Assembly: GCA_037903355.1 (NCBI GenBank)
Contig: JBAJFE010000033.1
Location: 124,001-188,000, forward strand
Direction: 5' to 3'
DNA: 64,000 bases
Source of the DNA: Trichuris trichiura
Taxonomy: Eukaryota > Nematoda > Enoplea > Trichinellida > Trichuridae
Position 1 is the stretch's first letter. Every line of letters begins with the position of its first letter. A program made the position numbers and the translations under genes. The notes beneath the pieces were generated by a model, which did not search any database, was not told where the DNA came from, and worked only from the letters and a program-made list of their open reading frames with translations. Below are positions 10,527 to 20,665 of this stretch, one piece after another.

Positions 10527-11695
10527 CAATCGGTTCTCGTTATCCGCGGGATTCTATACAACGCGGTTCGTCCGGCGTGAAAAAGTGCCGTCATCTTTTG
10601 CGCGGCGGTACATGAGATGAAGCCTAGAACAGTCAGTGGTTGCTAGTTTCTGGGGAGACGCAGTCAGTGAATGCGAAGGGTTAGGTGCCATCGATGAGGA
10701 GCTCACGACCATAGTGAATTTTGACAACGAGTTGGGAGGTAAAACTTTCTCCGACACGGTAGAAGAAGATATCAGGGAGCGCATAGAAGATTGTGGAAAA
10801 CCGTTCAGCAACGAGGAACTGATGCAATCACCTACGGGCAGCGACGACGACGTTATGGAAGATACAGACGCTCAGACATCCTCGGATTGGACGCTGCAAA
10901 AGTTTGCCAGCATTTTCCAGCAAGCGCAAGTCCGAAATGATACAATTGCTGACTACGATCGATCCACGGAACATGGCATCATGGCTATACGAGAAATAAC
11001 GGCTTCGTTGAAGCTGCTACAAGATTTATTCCATAAAGCGAAGAAAAGGCAGATACAGCTCCCTATAACAATGTTTTTAAATAAAGCTCCGGCAGCTGCG
11101 GAGCTTAACATTTTAAGGCAAGAGGTTTCGCTACCAACAACTTCAGGAAACCGCAGGACTGGCTGCTCTCCAGGAGATCTGTGCCCACCTACAGAAAGTG
11201 GGTAAATTGATTCATGATGCCGCAAACGTTTCTGCCGTAGACGTTTTGCTCTATGTGAATATTTTCTGTGTGATGTTCACTATTTCTGCTTAAGTGTGCC
11301 TGTGTATTTTATATTTCCCCTGCTCTGTACCCAGTCCGCGCACCAGTACACCGCTTAGCTCATTAAAGCAAGGCGATTCCCAGGCGTTTAAGAAAAGGTC
11401 TTACTTTCACCCTTTCTTGTATCTGACCGCCTGAACTCTGATGGCTAGCCCCATTTGACAAGCGCAGTCTCATTGATACCTTTATCGCGTAGCTACATTT
11501 TGTAGTACCAAGCTTCGAAGGATTACTAGGTATGATAACCGTTCCGGAGGGAATTCAAGGGGAGACAGATACGCGGCTAGAATATAAGCTATTCAGCCTT
11601 TTCCATAAGGTGTCCTACATAACGTGGATCCAGCTTAACGCGGTAAAACGCTCAAAATTTTGGACGAATTAACTGCGGCTAACGAGGGCGGACTG
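10527..11695 (+). mobile_element. Tigger/pogo-type transposon derivative (T2) with TA target duplication
   Basis: The left end is CAATCGGTTCTCGTTATCCG and the reverse complement of the right end is CAGTCCGCCCTCGTTAGCCG. TA dinucleotides flank it at 10525-10526 and 11696-11697, the Tc1/mariner-superfamily duplication. At 1169 bp it holds the transposase tail only. It is the opposite-orientation sister of T1. Confidence 0.82.
10636..11205 (+). pseudogene. Tigger transposase C-terminal domain (189 codons)
   Basis: The frame starts within what was an internal part of the protein (ASFWGDAVSECEGLGAID), then reads VNFDNELGG, RIEDCGKPFSNEELMQSP, an acidic stretch, and WTLQKFASIFQQAQ...DRSTEHGIMAIREI and the tail QIQLPITMFLNK. 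That order (acidic hinge, helical repeat, LxxFL-like tail) is the C-terminus of Tigger transposases. The DDE domain and the N-terminal CENP-B-type helix-turn-helix are absent, so no transposase activity is expected. The frame is unusually well kept for a relic of this size, perhaps by chance. Confidence 0.65.
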
Positions 11696-11829
11696 TACTT
11701 GTCAGAATGGGTTGGCTCCCTATAAACCGTAGTCTTAACTTTATTTCCTTGTTTGTGATTAAGACGTCTAAGAACGGCAGCATGTTATCCATTTCTTTCT
11801 CCATGTTTGAATTTATTTTCGTAGGATAA
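11696..11829. other. Short spacer
   Basis: Sequence between T2 and the PLE relic; nothing recognised. Confidence 0.3.
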
Positions 11830-13130
11830 AGACTATGACAACGTGGTGGTCCCCTTGGACCGAACAGTATATGTGCAAAACATTAACAAGCTACTTTCTA
11901 ATAAAGCATAGCGTTCCATAAAGGAAGACTCCACCAACGCTACCTGGTGAGACCTGTTAACTATACCAGGCTCTTTCGTTAGCAAAACAGAAGACTCACA
12001 GCTTGCGTATATAAGTCAACATGTTTTCCGTTTAAGTAATGTTAAGTGCCCGAAGTTTATAGACTTGCCAAAACTCGTAAACCAGGCGTCTCTCTGGGAC
12101 CAGTGGCCTCATTATGAGCAGCGTGATATCTAAGCATTGCTCTTACTTGAAAGGTATAACCAAACCTCTAAATGGGAAACGTAGCTCGCATGTAAAAAAC
12201 TGTAGAAATTTTTACTCCGCTATAAAATCAGTGAATCTAAGACATGATACCCCTGATGGTAAGTTACGGCGTTAAACTTCTCTTCGCCAGCATCCCCATA
12301 AACTGCACGTTAAAACTACTAGAAAACCATAAAACTGACACAAGCAGACGCCACAGGACAAAGTCAAACCCACCTCTAATACTAAAATTGGTTTCCTCTT
12401 GCATGAAAAAGGGAAATTACTTTAGGCTCCAGGACAGTTTCTTCTTACAAAAAGACGAAACACTCATGGGTAGCCTACTGTTACACGTTCTAGCAGTGGT
12501 CTTCACGAAATCTCTCAAACAAAACGCCTTCATCAATATAAGCACCTCTGATGTCCCAATCTTTTTCAAATGATACTTAGACGATATTTTCACTATCAAC
12601 ACCGTGGGGGAAGAAGAAACTTTACTGGAACGGGCATTTTAAATAATCTTTAGTTTGTGAAGACAAAATTAGAAATGTAGCTTCTTGGTACGGGACTATA
12701 GGTTTTTATGATTAATCTGTTTCCTTTTACGGAGTATATCCCGTTAAGGATACCATAAGCTTTTAAGCTTCAGAGATTAAAAGCTTATTGTATCCTTAAT
12801 GGGACATACTCCGTAAAAAGAAACAGATTAATCATGACGACAAGATTAACCATGGAGAAGAAAGTGGATAACAAGCTCCCTTTATTAGTCGTCTTAATCG
12901 TAAACAAGGAAACAAGGATGACGTTACAGTTTATAGAAAACCAACCTATTGTGACGGGTATTTACAATTCACGTCTCATCACCCGATTTCCATTAAGGAA
13001 GTAGTTAACCGCACTTTGGCAACCTGCGATCTCGCGTTTCTGCATTGCAAATTACAGCATATTCTCCACGCGGTTACAGACAACGGGTATCCCAAAGCGT
13101 TGGTCAAGTCTACCACAGCAAAGTGTGCTT
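11830..13130 (+). pseudogene. Penelope-like element reverse transcriptase, heavily decayed
   Basis: Around 12060 a frame reads LPKLVNQASLWDQW, a decayed form of the PLE motif YGLPKVHKPGVPLRP. At 12244-12573 it reads MVSYGVKLLFASIPI, LKLVSSCMKKGNYFRLQDSF and PIFFK, then a stop and YLDDIFTI, matching MVSYDVKDLFTSVPI and the YVDDIFAI catalytic motif of the better copies at 29776-32992. After a palindromic insertion (12707-12836) the protein resumes with DNKLPLLVVLIVNKE and THSDG/SHHPIS-like wording. The endonuclease part is missing. Multiple stops show an old copy. Confidence 0.72.
12707..12836. repeat. Short palindromic insertion inside the PLE relic
   Basis: Arms of about 57-60 bp run from TATGATTAATCTG to CATAAGCTTTTAA and back, ending CAGATTAATCATG, with about a 10-base centre. 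It interrupts the PLE frame after ETLLERAF. It may be a tiny MITE or a templated inversion. Confidence 0.8.
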
Positions 13131-13702
13131 ACGTAATAATAATAACAGTAACAATAGCAATAAGAGCTAAAGACAGACATTTACCATCCGAACGTTATAG
13201 CGCTGAGGATCAAAGAAGGCAGTGCAAAGAGCTTCGCTCATAATTGGTGTTTTGGGATAAAGATGTTTTTTACGCTTTACGGGCTTTGCCTTGTTTCTAC
13301 ATGACTGTCAAACTTTTTATGCCCCATAAAGTACACTGAGATAATGCCCGTCGTAAACGACTTTTTTGAACTTTTGAATTCTGCCGTCCACGACTGCTCC
13401 TTGCTTTGCAGAACATTGAAAAAACGTGTTCTTTCGAGTGATGCGTATTTCAATTAATAAACGTAACATGCATCATGAGGCATATAGTTTCATTCAGTTC
13501 CTCAGTACAGTTTGTGTGTTACTTCTGAAACATCATCGCCCAGTTTTTTAAGCTGTTAGCAGCTAGGCCAGTGCGCTTTGCTACTAATGTTGACAAACTG
13601 ATCTTCAATGAGAACTGTCTGCCAATATGGACCACACCCAAATGTGCAGCGCAACGGCTTTGGAACTATTGAAAATTAATTTCCGTTCTTCAGTAGAAAT
13701 AG
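13131..13702. other. Unassigned sequence
   Basis: Nothing recognised apart from a short ATAATAATAACAGTAACAAT microsatellite-like run near 13140. Confidence 0.3.
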
Positions 13703-13942
13703 TCATGGTAAACCTCCAAAGTTGACCACCTCTTTATGTTGACCACCTCCCTAAGTTAACCGAATTTTGACCAGTTTAGTTGATGCACACGTTGATAAGC
13801 GCAAGGATAACCTCTATACGTCGACCACCCTAAGTGGGAAGTTGACTGCTTTAGCCGTGACGTGGTATATGGAGGCAATGCTAGTTTGGTCTCTGTAAGT
13901 TGACCAGTCTGTTGTGTGGTCAATTTACGGAGGTTCAATTGT
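13703..13942 (-). mobile_element. Mariner/Tigger-type MITE (GTTGACCACC family), copy 1
   Basis: It has an internal repetition of AAGTTGACCACC/GGTCAACTT words and ends TGGTAAACCTCC / GGAGGTTCAATTG. It is the reverse-oriented relative of 50153-50387, sharing TGACCAGTCTGTTG, GCGGTCAGCTTCCCACTTAG (as complement) and GACGTATAGAGGTT blocks. No coding capacity. Confidence 0.75.
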
Positions 13943-15426
13943 AATTGTACGGTAGGTGTGCGTACCCCGCAATTAGACTGACGGTCCTCCTGTGGCGTGT
14001 TGATGTACAGGCGCATGACTTGCGCCACGTGACATGCTCTGTATGATGTCAATGTTGACCACTATAATGCACACGTAATGCACCATTTGCCCCAGATGAT
14101 GGAGAATTGGATCAATTATATGATGTTTACAGGGCAAGCAAGAGTATATAAGGAAGAACTCACGGAAAGCAGGGTTGTTGTCGTTATCGTGGATTGACAA
14201 ACGGCTGACGTATAAAAAGACGAATAAACTTTCTTTTGTTTTACACGTGAATGGGGAAAATGTCAGAATCGGAAACTACAGTAGGCCGTTATTGTAATGA
14301 AATTTTAATGATCTGAGCTTCCGGGTCCGAACAGTCATCCGTCATCATCGGTAACTAGTAGACAAATGGCTTCTTCGTAAATCAAATGGTTAATCGTAAG
14401 ATTTAACAGAATGTGTAAAGAGGTCTGTGTTACTGTCCTAACAAGCAGTAATAGAGCACATTTAAGTTTGCTGACAATGGCGATGATAATAGGTGTATAC
14501 GGTAAGCGCAGTGTTCTGTAAGCTCCAAAATAGGTTCCGCCGCCTGAGTGACTTGGAAACCGTAAAACTTTTTACCGTCTACGTTTTCGCTACTCTAATC
14601 AGTTGTTTAGGGAGCCCAACTGTCCGTAAAACAGAATTACCCTATACTCCCAGCAGCTTTTCAAGTGGATTATATGGCGTCTGGAACTCTTTAAGTAAGT
14701 TAAAAACTAGCCCACTGTTCACTGTCCTAAACTAGACAGCACGAATGAACTATCACAACAACTGCAGAACTGACGTAAACATAGAGCCTGTTTTACTTGC
14801 AGAGAAGTCCATTGGATTAGCAAATTATGAAGATGACAGCGAACGTGGAGATCAAAGGCCAGCACCACCGGTCATAAAAAATACTTCCAGGCATAGTATT
14901 CAATTGGAAGATTTGCACGTATGAAGTCACACAGAAACGAAACGCTATTTTCTAGTAAACGTTAGGTTGTTTTACCTAACCTGAAAATGAAAAATTTCAT
15001 TAACTGCCACAGTAATTCTGCAAATAAACAAGCCCAAATAAATATTTAAAAACACCTTGCGCTTAATTTTTTAGATGTTATCCGCAGTGGAATGCGTAAT
15101 TTCTTTTGACACCTACGAGCAGTTTTATAGTTTTCTTTGGGGCTCCGTACGGTCCAGCAGTCCATGTGTATAGGTTTGTGCCATTGAAATTGCGGCGTTT
15201 CCCACAACAGCTAGAATGCCGTTCACCGTACTTAGCCATGGTTTCGCTGAAGACTGCACCATGGCGTCATGATGACCTCAAAGGCATCGAATATATATTT
15301 GGTAGTCTACCTGCTCAGTTGAGGGTGCGGTTTTTGGGAACAGGAATTTGGTTTCATGTGTGAAGATGACTGTTGCGTTCTTTTTGTGTTAGCAGTACTG
15401 AAGGTGAAACAGAACTTTATCGCGTA
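13943..15426. other. Unassigned 1.5-kb stretch
   Basis: No family recognised. A TATATAAGG box at 14143-14151 and a GAATAAAC at 14221 could belong to a solo LTR ending near TTTTACACG, but no partner was found. Plus-strand frames at 14493-14735 and 15106-15363 have no recognisable domain. Confidence 0.2.
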
Positions 15427-15480
15427 GAAGTTACGAGGTTTTCGGAACTGCTCGCGTCCCGTCGTCAGCGTATTGAATGA
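15427..15480 (-). ncRNA. Hammerhead-like motif of a PLE end, solitary
   Basis: On the minus strand CTGACGA (15462-15468) is followed by CGGGACGCGAGCAGTTCCG and GAAA (15440-15443). This is the same core-stem-loop-GAAA arrangement found at the ends of the PLE copies near 27.2, 28.8, 31.5 and 33.1 kb. No PLE coding part is attached. Confidence 0.4.
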
Positions 15481-15926
15481 CACATTTTGATACAAAGAAG
15501 TGCGTTTACAGAAAAGAATTATAATTGGAGTGATCAAACGCATGAGGACTCTGTGTTACTCTGTGGACGACTCCAGCCGACATGGGTTGAGTGGCTCGGG
15601 CAGATTAACGTGGAAGCACATGCGAACTGCTTTTAGCGGCAGCTGTTCTTCGATAACTACATAGCCATCATCCTAGTTAAGCATCCTATTGTGTCTGATG
15701 TACAAAGCCACAATCATCTCCTTTTGTAGTAAAAGTTGCGGTGCAGTCTGAAGTCGATGACGTTTTCTTTGCAGGCCACTGCTTGCTTTCCGTCTGCTAG
15801 ACTTTCCAGCGCTTTTTCTATCATCCTTATTGCTTCTTAAATCTGTGGATAGTCTCTCATTTTGATCTCCAAACTCATGGGCCTTGCCCCAGCGTTCCTA
15901 CATCTTGTCAGTATGCTAGACTGTTA
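15481..15926. other. Unassigned sequence next to an LTR
   Basis: No gene recognised; a minus-strand frame around 15740-15890 is interrupted and has no motif. Confidence 0.25.
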
Positions 15927-16198
15927 TGCGCGATATACCGAGAAGAACGACGTGTGGTGTACTATGTAACACCTATATTTGCGTTTGTAGCGAAAGCGAC
16001 CGAGCTTTACTGCTTGTAGAGCAAACGTAACTGCTCGCCGAATGCATAAACACAAGTTGAGAACGGCCCAAAAACTTGTCGCGACGGAAGTCGCGCGTGT
16101 GATCCGATAAGGCGTGGAGAGACCCGTTTGGTGAAGATTACTGATAAAGAACAAAAGAATAAGGGCGCTGGTAACGGTGTGCCGCGAGTTCTGCTACA
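15927..16198 (-). repeat. LTR of the BEL/Pao element BEL-A (3' LTR side)
   Basis: The 272-bp segment starts TGCGCGATATACCGAG and ends CTGCTACA. It is about 80% similar by eye to 36205-36481 and begins and ends TG...CA on either strand. It lies 84 bp beyond the end of the BEL-A integrase, where a minus-strand 3' LTR should be. A convincing target duplication is not visible. Confidence 0.62.
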
Positions 16199-16281
16199 TA
16201 GCCGGGCCATGCTTATGAGCCTTTCTTAGAAACATCCACTCGTTCCGTTTCGAAGAGGCAAAGTTTTGTAACAGGTCATGA

Positions 16282-17476
16282 TTAGGTTCCATATTTTGTC
16301 TTTACCTTAACAACACGGACGACACCGTCCTGTCCCGGCTTGCATTCGATGACGCTGCTTATTGGCCAGTGCTCGCGTAGACATTGGGGGTCGACAACGA
16401 CAACAATATCGCCAATGTTTGAATTTCGCGCTGGGCGTAACCACTTTCGGAGTTCGCATAAGCAGGGCACATATTCGTTTAAGCAACGCTTCCAAATGGC
16501 TTCGATTATCGCTTCAGCGACTCGCGATTTCGGTCTGCATGTGATTTCAGCTGCAACGATTAAATCGGGGGGAATATGGACATGTGGCCTGCCAAGTAGA
16601 AAATGATTAAGAGTCAGTGGCTCAGGGTCCTTTGGTTCGACAGAGACGTGAGTGAACGGCCTTCTGCAGAGCAATGAGTCAACCTCGACCATCACACTGC
16701 CGAGACCTTCAGCGTTGACTAAACGGCCTTTAAGCACTCTGCAAGAGGTTGTTTTAGCTGAGCGCACCAGACATTCCCAGCAGACGCTACCGAAGTGAGG
16801 GGCTGCGAGTAGATAAAAATTTCATCGGATGCATTGTTGCGCACGGATCTCAGATATTTTCGCTTGATTCCACGACCCGAGACACGTTCTCAGCTCTCTC
16901 TCTTTTCGGCGGTAAAGTTGGTGCCGCTATCAGAGCAAATGACAGCAGGGGTTCCGAATCGATCGATGAAACGGCTAAATGCTATCAGGAATAAATCTGT
17001 ATCGAGAGGAATCGAGTCTCGAGATACGAGGCTCTGGTCGACAAGCAGGTGAACAAGCAGCCGTAACGTTTCTCGTGGGAACAGCGTACAAGAACCGCAT
17101 CAGAACCGAAGTAATCGACGCCGACACAGGTGAACAGTGGTCTGAATGCCTGTAGGCGTGCGGTCGGCAGTGGTGTTATAAAGGGTGTAGACGATTTACT
17201 GTGCCAACGTTTGCAATATATGAATGCATGTAACACTTTTTTGACTGTCTGACGAGATTTCAGTGTCCAGTACTGCAGTTTTAGCTCGCACAGAGTTAAT
17301 TCTACCGAGCTGTGTCGAAAAGTTTGATGGACTTTGGTAATGGTCATGTTAGTGAGCAGGTGCTTCGGTGGGAGAATGGTTGGGCGCTTGGCGTCATGGG
17401 GCAGTCCTGCCCTGTCTATCCGGCCTTGAACCCTCATTGCACCACCACTGTCCATAAAGCGTGACAGAGAAAGAAG
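16282..17476 (-). pseudogene. BEL-A integrase and C-terminal DUF5641-like domain, broken
   Basis: The minus strand encodes KLLSLSRFMDSGGAMRVQGR, a zinc-binding stretch, CKRWHSKSS, CVGVDYFGSDAVLV (catalytic Asp), CLFTCLSTRASYLE and, after frameshifts near 16990, VEPKDPEPLTLNHFLLGRPH and GDIVVVVDPQCLREHWPI. This order equals the integrase of the intact element at 41211-43601. The BEL integrase joins cDNA to the host genome. Part of the catalytic core between 16770 and 16985 is lost or frame-shifted. The 17477-19202 Merlin interrupts it upstream; joining across one copy of the 8-bp duplication restores the frame. Confidence 0.87.
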
Positions 17477-18204
17477 GGGTCTTTTGTGACACGGCGACGC
17501 CGGAAGTATTTGGCGGTGACTTCAAAGGAGGTCAAGTGGGGATTATTGCGTCACCTGAACAATGGGTGTCCTAAACTATTGTTCACTGTGCACTGATGCG
17601 AACGACGCGTATTAGCAAAAGACCGATGAACACCTGGAAACAGTTGCCCGTTCTGGCAATTGTTTCCAACTGCCAGCTATGATTGTGCCGGCCATCGTGC
17701 TCTGCCCTAGCCTAAGCCTAAACCTAAACACAACCCGTGTTCGTGGCTGCTTTTGGGTTATGCAGTTTTGACCGTGGCGCAAACGACAAGAAGCATGGCG
17801 CAAAGTAACGTTATTTAACGATCATGCGGGATGCGTATTAGCGAAAGAAAACTGCACACCTGGAAACAGTTGCCCGTTCAGGCAATTGTTTCCAAGTGCG
17901 AGCTATAACGACGCCGGCCATCGTGCTCTGCCCTAGCCTAAGCCTAAACCTTACCATAACGCGTGTTCGTTGCTGCTGTTGGGTTATGCAGTTTTGACCG
18001 TGGCGCAAACGACAAGAAGCATAGCGCAAAGTAACGTTATTTAGCGATCACTGAACAAGCGAGCAATGAGTAACGCAAAAAGAGAAAAAACATACGTACT
18101 GCTAACGCAGGCGCTCAGCCTGATGAAGGCGGCGCGTCAATTTCGCTATAGGCGCATCCGACGGGTTCACTGGGGTGTACCTAATCAGGCAGAAGGCGAC
18201 AGAG

Positions 18205-18470
18205 GAAGTAAACGTTAACGCTCGACATACCGTTGACTGTGACAACGGCTGTGGCGCTGGCGGCTCGTCCTGTCAGGGTGGGTGCAACCGAAGGAGCCCT
18301 GGCTGTGCAGCAGTCCCTTGCCGCGCAGGGAAAGCACAGCCGCCTTTTCGTCTGGCACTATCTCCTGCAGCCAGTCGATGTCCCTACGAATATTGCGCCT
18401 TCTTCGTGCCACATTTACGCTGCCTTCACTTGTCGATGGGAAGTGGCCACTAGATCCCGGGACAGACTTA
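18205..18470 (-). pseudogene. Merlin transposase remnant (N- and C-terminal scraps fused by deletion)
   Basis: The minus strand reads NIRRDIDWLQEIVPDEKAA, which resembles the N-terminal WLQ-x-x-x-LIP part of ISXO2-type transposases. It is then joined to the CTHPDRT/HPPRQDE region that follows the DDE domain in the copy at 1477-1869. The whole catalytic domain is missing. The extreme C-terminal block is shared with 1700-1800. Confidence 0.5.
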
Positions 18471-19035
18471 ACGCAAAATGAGATTTACCCTGTCTACCAA
18501 GGCACGCCGAAGCTCGGTTGACCTACGACAGTTGACCTCCGATGTTTTTCTCGAATTGCTAGACGAGGTCTCAGCTTGAACACCTGCATGCCCCATTGTG
18601 TTTCCCGTACCTTCAATGCAAGCGCAGGTGCTACATTCCATCACCTACGCTAATTCCTACAGGTCACTACACGCATCAGTGACACAAACAGACGCTATTA
18701 CATTGCAGTGTAGCGACATGCTGTGGCGCTAATCCGTTAGACCGACAGACATAACGCAGAATGAGATTTACCCTGTCTAGAAACGGGCGCCGAAGCTGGG
18801 ACACTTGACCTCCGATGTTTTTCTCGAAATGCTAGACGAGAACTCAGCTGGAACACCTGCACGCCTCATTGTATTACCCATACCTTCAATGAAAGCGCAG
18901 GTGCTACATTCCATCACCTTCGCTAATTCCTAGGGATCACTACACACAACAGTGACACAAGCAGACGCTATTACATTGCAGTGCACCGAAATACTTCGGC
19001 GCGAATCGGTTAGACCGACAACCGGGTCACTGCGT
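18461..19035. repeat. Diverged direct repeat, about 283-bp spacing, inside the Merlin element
   Basis: CAGACTTAACGCAAAATGAG at 18463 and ACAGACATAACGCAGAATGAG at 18746 start two copies that both continue with ATTTACCCTGTCTA, GTTTTTCTCGAA, and AGTGACACAA-AGACGCTATTACATT. The related block at 1-300 has one copy. Confidence 0.75.
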
Positions 19036-19202
19036 GAGCCCGTTACGTTTCAGTTTGGCAGATTGGCTTCGGCGCTAATCTGTTACACCGATAACCAGGT
19101 CCCGTTGTGCTGCTGATAACCTTTTACGACGCTGTAGAGAGGGAGATTACGCTATGAACTAGCCGCCTGACACTTCCGACGTCGCCGTGTCATCATAGAC
19201 CC

Positions 19203-20558
19203 GAAAGAAGTTTCAAATGCGTTTTGTTTCAAGTTTTAAATTCAAACACTTTACCTGACAACAGCAGCAGTGCCTCGTCTTCATAATATTAGCGTTGTGA
19301 TGAAGTCAGGCACGTGGCAGGCGCACTATCTACTTCGGTAATAATAATGAATTCTTCGGTTCACTAGAACCTAAGCGGCAGCTTTTATGAAACGAAGAAC
19401 GTCCGCTATAACACGATGTACTTTCTTTAGACTTCGTGAGTTGTAGATTACGTCGTTCAAGGGCATACGAGCGTAGCCAGCCCACTTAAGTCGAACTTCT
19501 TCAGTCTGAGAATTGTCGATAGGGCGTTCCGGCGGCTTCATCCAACTAGTTTTTTCTTCATAAAGAAAGGGAGGTCCAGTAAACCATCTACCTTGCGCTA
19601 AGATTTTCAATGGAGGGAGATATCGGCTGCAGTCGTCATCTAGATCAGCCATTCTCAACCTTTTCTGCGCTAGGCCCCCCTTGGAAGGTGTCCTCAGGCG
19701 CCAGGCCCCCCTTTTCCTATTGGTCGATTAATTTTTGCGTTTTTTGTATAGGAGCCAATCAGCTTTCAACGGCAACTTCCTAGGATCAAGTTAATGCAAT
19801 GATACAATGCGAATATATAGTCGTCAAATCATTTGAAAAGAGCACTTGGGGTTCTTCGAAACTAACAATGAAACAACTTCGTCGAGTCGAGTGAGAATTT
19901 ATGCCAATCCTCTATAAAGGGATGCTGCTAAGGGTTAACCAATCCTCTATAGAGGACTGGCATAAATTTTCACCCTTCCGATCTACCTAACTACGCTTGT
20001 TCCAATAAGGCTTTTCAGCCCCCCTTGACGGCCTCCTGCCCCCCCCCCTCTGAAAAATTTTCGATTTCAGCCCTCCCTGACACCCTCTCGGCCCCCCTTG
20101 AGGGCCCCAGGCCCCCCGTTGAGAATGGCTGATCTAGATCATCGCGGGTGGGCACATGATGCCATTAGGATTCGTTTGAATTGTCCAAGATTTCAGCCAT
20201 TCGGTTCGTGGCAAAGTTGCTGTAGCGCCTTCCCGCGGAACGTAGCCAGTGGAGCACAGTTAATAAGTCTGTTCAATATTAAACGCCAGTAATTTTCATG
20301 TGACACTCTTTGAGCAGCGTTAAGCCGAGTCTACACGAAATCGAGGCAGCCAGCAATTCGAACCTTGAGACGGTCAGATAAATCAGTGGCGCTCTCAGGC
20401 CTTAGAACAGATGAAAGAGATGGCGACATTTCCACTGCTATGTGACTTTCGCAGATATGCAACGCAGCCATATCCTGATTGGGAAGCTTCCGAGAAGAGC
20501 TATATCTGCGCAGACTCTGCAGCAGTGATTCATAAGGGGGCGCTAAGAGATCTAACAC
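19203..20558 (-). pseudogene. BEL-A RNase H-like region, split by a small hAT
   Basis: Minus-strand pieces read ANRMAEI-like FATNRMAEILDNSNES, a stop, WHHVPTRD (20132-20280), then DDCSRYLPPLKILAQGRWFT, GPPFLYEEKTSW and SRSLKKVHRVIADVLRFIKA (19371-19650). They match RNRIAEIHEYSKPTQWHHVP, CCSRGL, YTGPDFLL and LTRVIRIMAYLNRF of the intact BEL-B. The hAT at 19646-20131 separates the WHHVP and DDCSR parts; removing it with one TSD copy restores the frame. Sequence at 20331-20558 (for example KVRIAGCLDFV, stop, TRLNAA) may be the preceding PLKT...ELNAAL region, with less certainty. Confidence 0.78.
19646..20131. mobile_element. Small hAT MITE with palindromic TSD ATCTAGAT
   Basis: The ends are CAGCCATTCTCAACC and GTTGAGAATGGCTG; the octamer ATCTAGAT flanks both sides (19638-19645 and 20132-20139). 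The subterminal parts are G/C-rich (GGCCCCCCTT). It is 486 bp, non-coding, and sits inside the BEL-A RNase H frame. A direct word repeat CCAATCCTCTATA(A/G)AG occurs near 19905 and 19939. Confidence 0.92.
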
Positions 20559-20665
20559 GCTACTGAGTAAGAAGCAAGGAAAAATTCTGTTTGGACAAGC
20601 TGGTCACGTGGATGAAATGCAGAACGCAGACGAACAGCAGATGAAAAGTTTGGATCTTTCCTGAA
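20559..20665. other. Short unassigned spacer
   Basis: Between the BEL-A relic and the Merlin MITE; nothing recognised. Confidence 0.3.

Larger units (their letters stand above)
17477..19202 (-). mobile_element. Merlin transposon, internally deleted, with perfect 8-bp TSD
   Basis: The left end GGGTCTTTTGTGACACGGCG and reverse-complemented right end GGGTCTATGATGACACGGCG continue alike through CGACG(C/T)CGGAAGT. The flanking octamers GAAAGAAG at 17469-17476 and 19203-19210 are identical; 8-bp duplications are characteristic of Merlin. It is 1726 bp, inserted into the BEL-A integrase. The interior has two diverged copies of the family's long end block (17530-17780 and 17800-18050), a transposase remnant, and a 283-bp-spaced duplication at 18.47-19.03 kb. 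Confidence 0.93.

Noticed and set aside
10636..11205. Host protein-coding gene of 189 residues
   Set aside because: It lies entirely between Tigger TIRs with TA duplication and aligns with two other Tigger relics.
14110..14250. Solo LTR with TATATAAGG and AATAAA-like sites
   Set aside because: No second copy, no defined ends and no target duplication in the window; kept only as a remark.
18461..19035. CRISPR-like or satellite array
   Set aside because: Only two diverged 283-bp units inside a bounded Merlin element; no short direct repeats with unique spacers.
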